Below, piece by piece: positions 8,049 through 16,875 of a stretch of 64,000 bases of DNA. A program made the position numbers and the translations under genes. The stretch spans positions 62,001 through 126,000 of the forward strand of contig NZ_JADQDM010000011.1 in assembly GCF_015694525.1 (NCBI RefSeq), in the 5' to 3' direction. This DNA is from Hymenobacter ruricola (GTDB lineage: Bacteria > Bacteroidota > Bacteroidia > Cytophagales > Hymenobacteraceae). The stretch's first letter is position 1. Each line of letters begins with the position of its first letter. The notes beneath the pieces were generated by a model. That model worked only from the letters and a program-made list of their open reading frames with translations. It ran no database searches and was not told the DNA's origin.

Positions 8049-10184
8049 ATGAATTTTTCCCGCTTTAAGCTTGGAGTGTATTCCACTTCGGTGCTGGCCC
8101 TGCTGGGGCTGGCTTCTTTCTCGGTGTACCAGGGCACGCCCCCGCGCGACCAGGTGGTGCTCGGCGTGATGCTGCAGGGCCTGTCGCAGCTCCATTTCCA
8201 GCCCGAAAAGATTGACGACCAGTTCTCGCAGCGCGTGTTCGACCTCTACCTCAAGCGCGTGGACGTGAACAAGCAGTTTCTGCTGGCCCCGGAAGTGGCC
8301 GGCCTGCGCCAGTACCAAACCCAGATTGACGACGAGCTGCGCGGCGGCACCCACGAGTTTCTGGACGCCACCAGCCAGCTCATGAGCAAGCGCACCCTCG
8401 AAATCCAGGGCCTGTACCGCCAGATTCTGGCCAAGCCGTTCGATTTCGCGGTGCAGGAAACCTGGGAAACCGACCCCGCCAAGGCCACCTACGCCGCCAC
8501 CGCCGCCGAGCAGCGCGAGCAGTGGCGCAAGCAGCTCAAGTACCAGACCCTGGCCCAGCTCTCGGAGCTGATGGACGACGAGGCCAAAAAGAAAGACAAA
8601 CCGCTGGCCGCCGCCAAAGCCGGCGCGGCGGCCTCCACCACCTCGGACCGGCCCCGCACCGCCGCCGAGCTCGAAGCCGAGGCCCGCAAGCGCGTGCTGA
8701 AGTACTACGACGAGTACTTCGACGACCAGTTGAAATCTGACGCCAACGACCGGCTGGCCCAGTTTGCCAACGTCATTGCCAACACCTACGACCCGCACAC
8801 CGACTATTTCGCGCCCATCGTGCGCGAAAACTTCGACATCTCGATGTCGGGCCGCCTGGAGGGCACGGGCGCCCAGCTGCAGGAGGACGAAGGCCACCTG
8901 AAAGTGACGGACATCGTGCCCGGTTCGGCTTCGGCCCGGCAGGGCGAGCTGAAGGTGGGCGACGTCATCCTGCGCGTGGCCCAGGGCGCCGCCGAGCCGG
9001 TGAGCGTGGAAGGCATGAAGTTCGAGAAAGCCGTGAAGCTCATTCGCGGGCCCAAGGGCACGGAGGTGCGCCTCACGGTGCGCAAGCCCGACGGCGCCAC
9101 GGTGGTCATTCCCATCATCCGCGACGTGGTGGTGATTGCCGATTCCTACGCCCAGTCGGCCGTCATCAAGCAAAATGGCAAGAGCTACGGCTACATCCAC
9201 CTGCCCACCTTCTACGCCGACTTCAACGACAAGGGCGGCCGCAGCAGCGCCGCCGACGTGAAGGCCGAGCTGGCCAAGCTGACCAAGGAAAACGTGGCCG
9301 GCGTGGTGCTGGACCTGCGCTACAACGGCGGCGGCTCCTTGCGCGACGCCGTGGACATGGGCGGCCTGTTTGTGCCCAGCGGCCCCATGGTGCAGGTGAA
9401 AACCAGCCGCGGCAAGCCCCAGCCCGTGGCCGATACCGACCCGCAGGTGCAGTACGCCGGCCCGCTGGTGGTGCTGGTGAACAAGTACAGCGCTTCGGCC
9501 TCGGAGATTCTGGCGGCGGCCATGCAGGACTACAAGCGCGCCGTGGTGCTGGGCAACACCACCTACGGCAAGGGCACGGTGCAGCAGGTGTTTGACCTGG
9601 ACAACGCCGTGTCGCCGGAAGTGGCGGCCCTCAAGCCGCTGGGTTCGGTGAAGCTCACCATCCAGAAGTTTTACCGCGTGAACGGGGGGTCGACCCAGTT
9701 CAAGGGTGTGACACCCGACATCACCGTGCCGGACGCGCTGACTTCGTACGCCAAGGGCGAGCAGGAGGCCGAGTTCCCCTTGCAGTGGGACGAGATTGCG
9801 CCGGCCGCCTACCAGCCCACCAACACGGTGCCCGACCTCGCCAAGCTGAAAGCCGCCAGCGCCGCCCGCGTGGCCGCCAGCCCGGGCTTCCGCCTCATCA
9901 CCGACGCGGCCCAGCGGGCCACCGAGCGCCGCAAGCAAACCAACCTCTCGCTGAACCTGGCCGCTTACCGCACGGCTCAGCAGCAGGCCCGCGACGCCGG
10001 CAAGCTCCAGACCACGGCCCAAAACGCCCTGCCAGCCCTCGACATCGCCCTGCCGACGCCGGACGCCGCGCTGGCCAAAGCCGACTCCGTGGTGGCCAAG
10101 CGCACCGCGCGCTTCCTCAAGCCGCTGCGCAAAGACGCCGCCCTGGCCGAAGCCGTGGCCGTGATTGGCGACGAGCTGAAGTAA
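8049..10184 (+). CDS. prc: Tail-specific (C-terminal processing) protease, Prc type
   Basis: A 711-residue S41 peptidase of the long Prc/Tsp kind. An uncleaved or signal-type hydrophobic N-terminus is followed by the helical Prc N-terminal domain (residues ~30-230) and a PDZ domain at ~268-350 (LKVGDVILRV). The protease core carries YSASASEILAAAMQDY (Ser483) and TYGKGTVQQVF (Lys508), the Ser-Lys dyad 25 residues apart as in E. coli Prc. The last ~110 residues match the Prc C-terminal helical domain. It acts in the periplasm, trimming proteins from the C-terminus. The ATG at 8049 is preferred over an in-frame ATG at 8025 because the hydrophobic segment follows it directly. A strong terminator follows. 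Confidence 0.95.
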   Translation: MNFSRFKLGVYSTSVLALLGLASFSVYQGTPPRDQVVLGVMLQGLSQLHFQPEKIDDQFSQRVFDLYLKRVDVNKQFLLAPEVAGLRQYQTQIDDELRGGTHEFLDATSQLMSKRTLEIQGLYRQILAKPFDFAVQETWETDPAKATYAATAAEQREQWRKQLKYQTLAQLSELMDDEAKKKDKPLAAAKAGAAASTTSDRPRTAAELEAEARKRVLKYYDEYFDDQLKSDANDRLAQFANVIANTYDPHTDYFAPIVRENFDISMSGRLEGTGAQLQEDEGHLKVTDIVPGSASARQGELKVGDVILRVAQGAAEPVSVEGMKFEKAVKLIRGPKGTEVRLTVRKPDGATVVIPIIRDVVVIADSYAQSAVIKQNGKSYGYIHLPTFYADFNDKGGRSSAADVKAELAKLTKENVAGVVLDLRYNGGGSLRDAVDMGGLFVPSGPMVQVKTSRGKPQPVADTDPQVQYAGPLVVLVNKYSASASEILAAAMQDYKRAVVLGNTTYGKGTVQQVFDLDNAVSPEVAALKPLGSVKLTIQKFYRVNGGSTQFKGVTPDITVPDALTSYAKGEQEAEFPLQWDEIAPAAYQPTNTVPDLAKLKAASAARVAASPGFRLITDAAQRATERRKQTNLSLNLAAYRTAQQQARDAGKLQTTAQNALPALDIALPTPDAALAKADSVVAKRTARFLKPLRKDAALAEAVAVIGDELK

Positions 10185-10206
10185 AGCTGGAAGCGCTGAA
10201 AACTGA

Positions 10207-10243
10207 AAACGCCCCCGTTGCTTCTGAGCAGCGGGGGCGTTTT
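10207..10243 (+). terminator. Intrinsic terminator after the protease gene
   Basis: AAAACGCCCCCGTTGCT and AGCAGCGGGGGCGTTTT form a 17-bp stem with one G-U pair and a TCTG loop, ending in a T run. Confidence 0.85.
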
Positions 10244-10258
10244 GCGTGGTTGAGCGAG

Positions 10259-10349
10259 GTAGAGACGCGTATTCGCGTCTCGGCGTTGAACGATTGGTCG
10301 AATGCTTTCCAGACGACGCCAGCGCCGGGACGCGAACACGCGTCTCTGC
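10259..10349. repeat. Palindromic repeat, GTAGAGACGC family
   Basis: Left arm GTAGAGACGCGTATTCGCGT and right arm ending GAACACGCGTCTCTGC are degenerate complements of the same family as 663-760. The sequence CGGCGTTGAACGA next to the left arm is also shared with the other copies. Confidence 0.75.
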
Positions 10350-10454
10350 ATTAGACGGAGCACCGCCGGAGCGTTTGCCCCAACTTTGAACGATTGCCGG
10401 AGCCGATTCTGCGTATGCAAAGCTGCCTTTTCCCACCCTGTGTACTTTCGTGGT

Positions 10455-13400
10455 ATGCCCGATTCTGCCCTGCCTGCTCTCCCGACCGATTTACAGCCGC
10501 TCTTTCCGGTGGCTGACCTGGCGCACGCACTGCTGGATGCGTCGTTGACCGGGGTGGCGCTCTACAAGCCCATTCGGGACGAAGGCGGGCAGGTGGTGGA
10601 CTTCACCATTGAGCTGCTGAACCCGGCGGCGCAGCGCATTCTGGGGCAGCCCGCCCGGCCCGAAGGCACCTACCTGCAGCACTACCCGCACACGCTGGAA
10701 ACGGGCGTTTTCGACTTTCACCGCGAGGCGTTTGAGACGGGACGGGCCATGCGGATGGACGTGAACTACCAGGGCGACGGCTTGGACAATTACTTTCTGC
10801 TGTCGGCCCGGCGCGTGGGGGAGGGGCTGCTGGTGAGCTTCGACGACACGGGGCAGCACAGCCGCACGGCCGTGGAGCAGGCCCTGCGCGAAAGCCAGGC
10901 CCGCGAGCAAGCCCTGCGCGCCGAGGCCGAGCAGCAGCGCCAGCAGCTGCAGCGGCTGTTTACGCAGGCCCCCGCCTGCCTGGCCAGCACCACGGGCCCC
11001 GGGCACGTGTTCACGATGACCAACCCGCTGTTTGAGCAGCTATTCGGGCACCGGCCGCTGCTGGGGCGCCCGCTGCGCCAGGCCCTGCCGGAGCTGCCGG
11101 ACCAGCCGTTCTACGGCTGGCTCGACCAGGTGTACCGCACCGGCGAAACCCACTACGGCACCGAGGAGCTGGTGTACCTTGACTCCACCAATTCCGGCCA
11201 GCTCGACGCCATTTATTTCAACTACATTTTCCAGGCCACCCGCGACGCGGCGGGCGCGGTGGCGGGCCTGCTCCTGTTTGCCTACGACGTGACGGCCCAC
11301 GTGCGGGCCCGCCAGCAGTCGGCCCAAAACGCCCTGCGGGCCAACGTGGCCAACGAAGAGCTGGCCGCCGCCAACGAAGAGCTGCAAGCCGCCAACGAGG
11401 AAATCCGGGCCAGCAACGACACCTTGTACAGCACCCAGCTCTCGTTGCACGAGCTGAACCTGGAGCTGGAAGCCCGTGTGGTGGAGCGCACCACCCGCCT
11501 GCAAGAGGCCCAGGCCGAAGCCGAGCGCCAGCGCGCCCGCCTGGAGCGGCTGTTCATGCAGGCGCCGGCCGGCATCTGCATCCTCGACGGGCCCGCGTTC
11601 GTGTTTGAGCTGGTGAACCCCAGCTACCAGGCGCTGTTCCCGGGGCGGGCGCTGCGGGGCCGCCCCATTTCGGAAGCGCTGCCCGAGCTGGCGGCGCACG
11701 AGGCCTACCGCACCGCGCGGCAGGTGTACGAAACCGGCCTCACCCACGAAGAGCACGCCATCCTCATCCCCATTGCCCGGCCCGACGACGGCGCATTGGA
11801 AGAGCGGTATTTCAACTACATCCAGCAGGCGCGCTTCGGCGACAACGGCCAGATTGACGGGCTGCTGGTCTTCGCCTTTGAAGTGACGGAGCAGGTGCTG
11901 GCCCGCCGCCGCACCGAAGCCCTGCAGGCCGAGGCCCTGCGCAACGCCGAGGCCCTGGTGCGCCAGCGCGAAACCATGTACCAGGTGTTTGAGCAAACGC
12001 CGGCCAGCGTGGCCATCCTGCGCGGGCCCGAGCACCGCTTCGAGTACCTCAACCCCGGCTACCAGGCGCTGTTTCCGGGGCGGGCGCTGCTGGGCCGGCC
12101 CCTGGCCGAGGCCCTGCCCGAAACGGTGACGTTTGGCTTCGTGGCCCTGCTGGACAAGGTGTACGCCACCGGGGAGCCCTTTTTCGGGGTCGAACTGCCC
12201 TTGCAGGTGTACGACGCGGCGGGCCAGCTGCTGCCCGAGGCCTACTACACCTTCACCTACCAGGCCTACCGCGAGGGTGGCGCCACGGTGGGCGTGTCCA
12301 TCTTCGCCTTCAACGTGACCGAGCAGGTGCGGGCCCGCCGCCACACCGAGGCCCTGCAGGAAGAAGTGCTGCGCCGCGAAAGCCAGCTGCAGGAGCTGTT
12401 CGAGCAGTCGCCGGTGGCCATTGCCGTGTTCCGCGGCCCCGAACTTATCATCGAGCTGGCCAACCCCGGCGTGTGCGAAATCTGGGGCCGCGCCCGCCAG
12501 GAAGTGGTGGGCAAGCCCTTGCTCGAAGCCCTGCCCGAGGTGGAGGGCCAGGGCTTCCAGCAGGTGCTGGAGGGCGTGCTGCGCACCGGCCTCAGCTACG
12601 TGGCGCAGGAGCAGCCCGCCCAGCTGCTGCGCCAGGGCCAGCCCGCCACGGTGCTGCTCAACTACGTGTACCAGCCCCTGCGCGACGCCCAGGGCCGCAT
12701 CACGGGCGTGGCCGCCGTGGCCACCGACGTGAGCGAGCAGGTGGCCGCCCGCCAGCTCCTGGCCCGCGTGAACGCCGAGCTAACCGCCGCCAACGAGGCC
12801 GTGCGCGCCCGCAACGCCGAGCTGGCCGCCGCCAACCAGCAGCTCACCCGCACCAACCAGGACCTCGACAACTTCGTGTACGCGGCCAGCCACGACCTCA
12901 AGCAGCCCGTCAACAACCTCGCGGGCCTGTTCACGGAGCTGCGCCACACCACCACCTTCCGCGACGCCGACGAGGAAGACCTGCTCGTGCCCATGGTCGA
13001 CGAGGCCCTGCACCAGCTCGCCACCACCATCGACGACCTGGCCGCCGTGGGCCAGGCCCAGCGCCTGCCCGAGCTGCCCGCCGAAACCGTGGACCTCGAA
13101 GAGCTGACCCAGGAGGTGCTTCAGACGCTGCAGCCGCAGGTGCTGGCCGCCCGCGCCCGCGTCACCACCGACTTTGCGGCCCGGCCCACCATCTCCTACG
13201 CCCGCGCCAACCTGCGCACCATCCTGGCCAACCTGCTCAGCAACGCGCTGAAGTACCACGACCCCGCCCGGCCCTGCCGCGTGCACCTCTCGCTCTGGCT
13301 CGAAGCCGGCCGCCCTGTGCTGCTGGTGGAAGACAACGGCCTGGGCTTCGACGCGCAGCGCCACCGCGACGAGCTGTTTCACCTCTTCCGCCGCTTCCAC

Positions 13401-13523
13401 GACCACACCGAGGGCACGGGCGTGGGCCTCTACCTCGTCCACCGCATCGTGCACAGCAACGGCGGCCGGGTGGAGGTGGAAAGCGAAGTGGGCGTGGGCA
13501 CCACGTTCCGGCTGTATTTGTAG
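10455..13523 (+). CDS. Multi-PAS sensor histidine kinase
   Basis: A 1022-residue soluble kinase with no transmembrane segment. About five PAS modules occupy residues ~20-780. They share internal repeats such as FVFELVNPSYQALFPGRAL and FEYLNPGYQALFPGRALLG, each ending in a FAxxVTEQV motif. Coiled coils rich in AANEEL lie at ~300-340 and ~780-810. The HisKA box is YAASHDLKQPVNNLAG (His813), and the ATPase domain has NLLSNALKYH, DNGLGFD and GTGVGLYLVHR. There is no receiver domain, so a partner regulator is needed; none is adjacent. The ATG at 10455 lies 5 nt after TACTTTCG, which implies a leaderless message or a slightly later start. The signal sensed is unknown. Confidence 0.88.
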   Translation: MPDSALPALPTDLQPLFPVADLAHALLDASLTGVALYKPIRDEGGQVVDFTIELLNPAAQRILGQPARPEGTYLQHYPHTLETGVFDFHREAFETGRAMRMDVNYQGDGLDNYFLLSARRVGEGLLVSFDDTGQHSRTAVEQALRESQAREQALRAEAEQQRQQLQRLFTQAPACLASTTGPGHVFTMTNPLFEQLFGHRPLLGRPLRQALPELPDQPFYGWLDQVYRTGETHYGTEELVYLDSTNSGQLDAIYFNYIFQATRDAAGAVAGLLLFAYDVTAHVRARQQSAQNALRANVANEELAAANEELQAANEEIRASNDTLYSTQLSLHELNLELEARVVERTTRLQEAQAEAERQRARLERLFMQAPAGICILDGPAFVFELVNPSYQALFPGRALRGRPISEALPELAAHEAYRTARQVYETGLTHEEHAILIPIARPDDGALEERYFNYIQQARFGDNGQIDGLLVFAFEVTEQVLARRRTEALQAEALRNAEALVRQRETMYQVFEQTPASVAILRGPEHRFEYLNPGYQALFPGRALLGRPLAEALPETVTFGFVALLDKVYATGEPFFGVELPLQVYDAAGQLLPEAYYTFTYQAYREGGATVGVSIFAFNVTEQVRARRHTEALQEEVLRRESQLQELFEQSPVAIAVFRGPELIIELANPGVCEIWGRARQEVVGKPLLEALPEVEGQGFQQVLEGVLRTGLSYVAQEQPAQLLRQGQPATVLLNYVYQPLRDAQGRITGVAAVATDVSEQVAARQLLARVNAELTAANEAVRARNAELAAANQQLTRTNQDLDNFVYAASHDLKQPVNNLAGLFTELRHTTTFRDADEEDLLVPMVDEALHQLATTIDDLAAVGQAQRLPELPAETVDLEELTQEVLQTLQPQVLAARARVTTDFAARPTISYARANLRTILANLLSNALKYHDPARPCRVHLSLWLEAGRPVLLVEDNGLGFDAQRHRDELFHLFRRFHDHTEGTGVGLYLVHRIVHSNGGRVEVESEVGVGTTFRLYL

Positions 13524-13578
13524 GGGGGAGGGGATGAAGTGACGCCAGCCGGGGCGGGCGTCAAGCCTTAGCAGGGCA

Positions 13579-14067
13579 TCACAACGTGCTTTGCGTTGTT
13601 TTTAGGCAGTACTGGCCATTTTCAAGCACCATTGGGTATAGGTTTGTGCCTGCTCTGATGATGTACCACGCTAGGTTGGCTGGGTACACGCAACTGTTGA
13701 ACGCCTCCTGGCCCAGCTTGTGAAAGTCTGGCCAAGCCAGCCAAGCGGCCTCAAATGAGCAGGAAAAACTCAGAATGTCCCAGCCCAAATGCAGAATAAC
13801 CGGCTGCTGATGGCCGGTGGCGGGCAAATAGTCCCGACCATTACGCAACATTTCCTCCCCGCTCTTGAATTGGAAGGATTTGTGTTCATCGGGCAAAAGG
13901 TCCCATAGCTTTCCCACCAAGGCCCGGCTGGCAACGGCTTGTTCAACACGTGTTGCCCGGGCACTCGGGTCCACGGTTGCCAAGGCTTGAACTACCTGCT
14001 CAACAAGTCGAGAATAATCGTTCTGGGCTTTTAGCAAGTCAATTTTTAATTGTCGATTGGTCGCCAT
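13579..14067 (-). CDS. Hypothetical protein
   Basis: A 162-residue protein of no family I recognise. It begins MATNRQLKIDLLKAQNDYSRLVEQVVQ (helical) and ends with a Trp/Tyr/Cys-rich half (FSCSFEAAWLAWPDFHKLG, ANLAWYIIRAGTNLY). It has no signal peptide or membrane helix. The open frame continues upstream to 14334, but that part is translated from a palindrome array and gives low-complexity peptide, so the ATG at 14067 is preferred. Codon use is less GC-rich than the neighbours. It is convergent with the kinase gene, with a 55-nt gap holding a small hairpin (TGACGCC...GGCGTCA, 13540-13563). Confidence 0.6.
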   Translation of the reverse strand: MATNRQLKIDLLKAQNDYSRLVEQVVQALATVDPSARATRVEQAVASRALVGKLWDLLPDEHKSFQFKSGEEMLRNGRDYLPATGHQQPVILHLGWDILSFSCSFEAAWLAWPDFHKLGQEAFNSCVYPANLAWYIIRAGTNLYPMVLENGQYCLKTTQSTL

Positions 14068-14172
14068 TAGGGAATAAAATAGGCCGGTGCTGCCCGGACG
14101 CTGCACAAGGTAACGGTCCAGCCCCTCCTCGGCCACCCCGTTGCTCCCGAAGCCGAAGCTGCCCCTCGCCAA

Positions 14173-14347
14173 AAACGGCCGTTTCTTGCCTACTTGGAGT
14201 CGGAGTTGGCCAAAAACGGCCGTTTCTGCCGAACTCCGGCTCCGGATGAACCGAAAACGGCTGTTTCCGCTCGCCGGAAGCCGGAGTAGCCCAAAAACGG
14301 CCGTTTCTGCTGCACTCCGACTCCGAGTAGGCAAGAAACGGCCGTTT
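14173..14347. repeat. Array of five AAACGGCCGTTT palindromes at 41-bp spacing
   Basis: The 12-bp palindrome AAACGGCCGTTT (third copy AAACGGCTGTTT) starts at 14173, 14214, 14255, 14295 and 14336, giving steps of 41, 41, 40 and 41 bp. The spacers are related and alternate in orientation: GGAGTCGGAGT, then ACTCCGGCTCCG, then AGCCGGAGT, then ACTCCGACTCCG. No gene encodes this stretch convincingly; 14348-14470 shows nothing else. Confidence 0.85.
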
Positions 14348-14517
14348 TTGGGTTACTCCGACGGGTTGCGCCCCCCGAAACGCCCCGAAACCAGGCCGCT
14401 GACCTAGCGGAAGCAAAGCGTTAAAAATTGCCTGATAATTCGGAAGTTATGGTGTAGGAGATGCGGGGCAAAGCGCCTACCTTGGGGCACACTTACACCC
14501 ACTCAACCCATCGTTTT

Positions 14518-15228
14518 ATGTCAACGTCTTCTACCGAGCCCTCGGCCACCGGCGCTACCCCCGACCCCAAAAAAACGCCCAAGCGCGACCCCAGCCTCCC
14601 CCCGGGCGAGTTCGAACTCGGCACCCTGGGCCTGAAAGCCGCCGACGCCTGGGACGCTTCCCCGCTGCCCGGGCTGCTCTGGTGCAGCAAGGCCCAGTTT
14701 CGGGCGGCCGTGCTGGCTTTCCGGGCCAGCATGAGCACCGCCGCCGCGACCGACGACGACCTGAGCCCGGCCGCCCAGCGCCTGCGCGAGCTGGACGAGC
14801 AGGCCGAAACCAGCCTGAAATTCGTGAAAAACTACCTCACCGAGCAGCACGGCTCCCGCAAAAAAGGCGAGGCCTACTACGAAACCTTCGGGCTGGTGAA
14901 AGAAGGCCGCGACTGGGGCCTGCCCAGCGGCCGCCCCGCCCGCGCCGAAGCCCTGGCCAAGCTCGTGGGCGCCCTCGCCGCCTCCGACTACGCCGCTAGC
15001 AAGTACGGCACCGCCTTCTGGAAGCCCATCGCGAAGGAATACGCCCCGCTGGCCGCCACTTCCAGCGACGTCCGCGGCGAAACCGCCAAAGCCTCGGGCA
15101 CCAAAAACGCCGACGAGGACACCCTGCGCCCCATGCTGCGCGCCCTGCGCCAGCACATCAAAACCAACTTCCCCGAAACCTACAAGGCCGAGTGGCGCGG
15201 CTTCGGGTATTTGAAAGAGAGCTACTAG
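14518..15228 (+). CDS. Hypothetical protein
   Basis: A 236-residue protein not recognised. The first ~40 residues are polar and Pro-rich (disordered: PDPKKTPKRDPSLPPGE). The rest is helical with Ala-rich segments and a conserved-looking block SLKFVKNYLTEQHGSRKKGE, then YYETFGLVKEGRDWGLPSG, and ends KTNFPETYKAEWRGFGYLKESY. It has no signal peptide, so it is probably cytoplasmic. The ATG at 14518 follows a TACCTTGG box at 14478-14485; an in-frame ATG at 14461 lies before that box and is unlikely. The gene is followed directly by a heptamer repeat block. Function unknown. Confidence 0.65.
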   Translation: MSTSSTEPSATGATPDPKKTPKRDPSLPPGEFELGTLGLKAADAWDASPLPGLLWCSKAQFRAAVLAFRASMSTAAATDDDLSPAAQRLRELDEQAETSLKFVKNYLTEQHGSRKKGEAYYETFGLVKEGRDWGLPSGRPARAEALAKLVGALAASDYAASKYGTAFWKPIAKEYAPLAATSSDVRGETAKASGTKNADEDTLRPMLRALRQHIKTNFPETYKAEWRGFGYLKESY

Positions 15229-15231
15229 TCA

Positions 15232-15468
15232 GTTAGGAGTTAGGAGTTAAGAGTTAAGAGTTAAGAGTTAAGAGTTAAGAGCGGCTGTCATCCTGAGCGC
15301 AGCGAAGGACCTTTTCACAGCTGCAATTAGCAGGGCCACTGCAAACTGCTCTGGCGTGAGAAGGTCCTTCGCTGCGCTCAGGATGACAGCCGCCCCCAAC
15401 TCCTAACTCTTACTCCCAACTCCCAACTCTTAACTCTTAACTCCCAACTTTTAACTCCTAACTCCTAC
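15232..15468. repeat. Heptamer tandem repeats flanking a palindromic element
   Basis: Seven GTTAGGA/GTTAAGA heptamers run from 15232 to 15281. A long palindrome follows at 15283-15392 (arms GGCTGTCATCCTGAGCGCAG and CTGCGCTCAGGATGACAGCC, extended by CGAAGGACCTT). Then 15397-15468 carries the heptamer again in inverse orientation (CTAACTC, TTAACTC, CCAACTC). The whole is one nested inverted structure. The right block forms the last codons of the membrane protein gene at 15451. Confidence 0.85.
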
Positions 15469-16023
15469 CTCAGCCGGCCCCTTGCGCCGCGCCAGCAGGC
15501 CGGCCAGCAGCAGCACCGGCACCACGTTCAGGCCCGGCACGAAGGGCACCTCCCGAAACAGCTGCCGGATGTAGTGGTAGCTCACGTAGCTGCCGGGCTC
15601 CACGTCCCAGGCCAGCCGGGGCCGCGCGCTGAGCCGGAAGCTGACCAGTGTCTGGTTGTGGTAGGAATAGTCGCCGAGGCCAACGATGGGCACCTGGGCC
15701 AGCAGCGTGGCCCACAGCAGCAGGGCCGCCGGCCGGGTGTTGCGGTGGGTGGGGTGGCGCGAGTGGCGGTAGGTGGCCAGCGCCGCGCCGGCCTGCGCCG
15801 CAAAAAACACCATGCTGCCCACGTACACCCACGGGTGCTTGTGCAGGTGGCGAAAGTTCAGCGCGGCCGTGACGAAGCCCAGGCCCGCGCCCACCAGCAG
15901 CACCAGCAGCACAAAGCGCCGGCGGCTGCGCGTTTCGGGCGTGCTCCGGGTGCGGGCCTGGTAGATGACGTAGCAGAAAAAAACCAGCGCCGTCAGTAAG
16001 GTGCCGAGCAGAATGTCTCCCAT
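15451..16023 (-). CDS. Hypothetical multi-pass membrane protein
   Basis: A 190-residue protein with about four membrane helices (ILLGTLLTALVFFCYVIY; FVLLVLLVGAGLGFVTAAL; WVYVGSMVFFAAQAGAAL; ALLLWATLLAQVPIVGL). A further C-terminal hydrophobic stretch (VVPVLLLAGLLA) follows a periplasmic or cytosolic loop with WDVEPGSYVSYHYIRQLF. No family is recognised. The final ~6 residues and the stop come from the heptamer repeat block, so the native C-terminus may have been changed by repeat expansion. It sits in the inner membrane by inference. Confidence 0.65.
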   Translation of the reverse strand: MGDILLGTLLTALVFFCYVIYQARTRSTPETRSRRRFVLLVLLVGAGLGFVTAALNFRHLHKHPWVYVGSMVFFAAQAGAALATYRHSRHPTHRNTRPAALLLWATLLAQVPIVGLGDYSYHNQTLVSFRLSARPRLAWDVEPGSYVSYHYIRQLFREVPFVPGLNVVPVLLLAGLLARRKGPAEVGVRS

Positions 16024-16105
16024 GGGGTGCGGGGCCCGGCCGGGGCGGCCAGCGGCGAAAGCCGTAAGGTACGTGGCCCGCGAAAAAACGGCCGGGCTGC
16101 CGGAT

Positions 16106-16181
16106 GTAGCGCGAACTTTGTCGTTCGCGTCCCCGCGCCGTAAGTCTCGTTCGGGGACGCGAGCTACAAAGTTCGCGTTAC
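16106..16181. repeat. REP-type palindrome, GTAGCGCGAACTTTG variant
   Basis: Left GTAGCGCGAACTTTG...TTCGCGTCCCCG and right CGGGGACGCGAGCTACAAAG then TTCGCGTTAC form an imperfect inverted repeat. It matches the pattern GTAGCGyGrACTyTG of the repeats around the RAYT gene at 33.6 kb. It ends 13 nt before the HAD gene start. Confidence 0.7.
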
Positions 16182-16194
16182 TGACCTACGCCAT

Positions 16195-16851
16195 ATGAAA
16201 GCCTTTATTTTCGACCTCAACGGGACCATGATTCACGACATGGACTACCACACCCGCGCTTGGCGCCACCTCTTCAACCACGACCTCGGCGGCCACTTCA
16301 CCCACGAAGAAGTGAAGCCCCAGATGTACGGCAAAAACCAGGAAGTGCTGGTGCGCATGTTCGGCCCCGACCGCTTCACGGCCGAGGAAATGGACCGCCT
16401 CTCGCTGGAAAAAGAGCGCCGCTACCAGCAGGAATACCGGCCCCAGCTGGCCCTGCTGCCCGGCCTGCCCGCGTTTCTGGAAGCCGCCCAGCAGCGGGGC
16501 ATTCCCATGGCCATCGGCTCGGCCGCCATCCCGTTCAACATCGATTTCGTGCTCGATAACCTGCGCATCCGGCACTATTTCCGGGCCATCGTGAGCGCCG
16601 ACGACGTGACGCTGAGCAAGCCCCACCCCGAAACCTTCCTCAAGGCCGCCGCCCAGCTCGGCGTGCCGCCCGCCGATTGCCTCGTGTTCGAGGACGTGCC
16701 CAAAGGCGCCGAAGCCGCCCTGAACGCCGACATGCCCGCCGTGGTGCTCACCACCACGCACGAGGTGCCCGAGTTCAACCACCTGCCCAACGTGCTGCAC
16801 TTCGCTCCGGATTTCAGGGATGAATTTGTGCGCGGGCTGGTGGAGGCCTAG
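16195..16851 (+). CDS. HAD-superfamily hydrolase, beta-phosphoglucomutase-like
   Basis: A 218-residue HAD subfamily IA protein with a helical cap inserted after motif I. Motif I reads FDLNGTM (Asp7), motif II IGSAA (Ser), motif III is Lys in LSKPHPETF and motif IV FEDVPKGAEAA. The usual DxDGT has Asn (Asn9) in place of the second Asp, which is the general acid/base in phosphatases and beta-phosphoglucomutase. The N-terminus MKAFIFDLNGT is well formed, so this is not a frameshift. The likely substrate is a small sugar phosphate; activity may be altered by the Asn. It stands alone between two palindromic repeats. Confidence 0.85.
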   Translation: MKAFIFDLNGTMIHDMDYHTRAWRHLFNHDLGGHFTHEEVKPQMYGKNQEVLVRMFGPDRFTAEEMDRLSLEKERRYQQEYRPQLALLPGLPAFLEAAQQRGIPMAIGSAAIPFNIDFVLDNLRIRHYFRAIVSADDVTLSKPHPETFLKAAAQLGVPPADCLVFEDVPKGAEAALNADMPAVVLTTTHEVPEFNHLPNVLHFAPDFRDEFVRGLVEA

Positions 16852-16875
16852 TGAGCAGCCAAGAGCATTGAAAAA

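Noticed and set aside
7794..10436. An 880-codon open frame on the minus strand
   Set aside because: It is antisense to the Prc protease and composed of low-complexity Gly/His/Val sequence with no motif.
14068..14334. Upstream extension of the hypothetical gene at 13579
   Set aside because: The extra 89 codons translate the palindrome array into repeats of ETAVFG and similar; a start at 14067 is more sensible.
14173..14347. CRISPR array
   Set aside because: The repeats are 12-bp palindromes, the spacers are related to each other and no cas gene is near.
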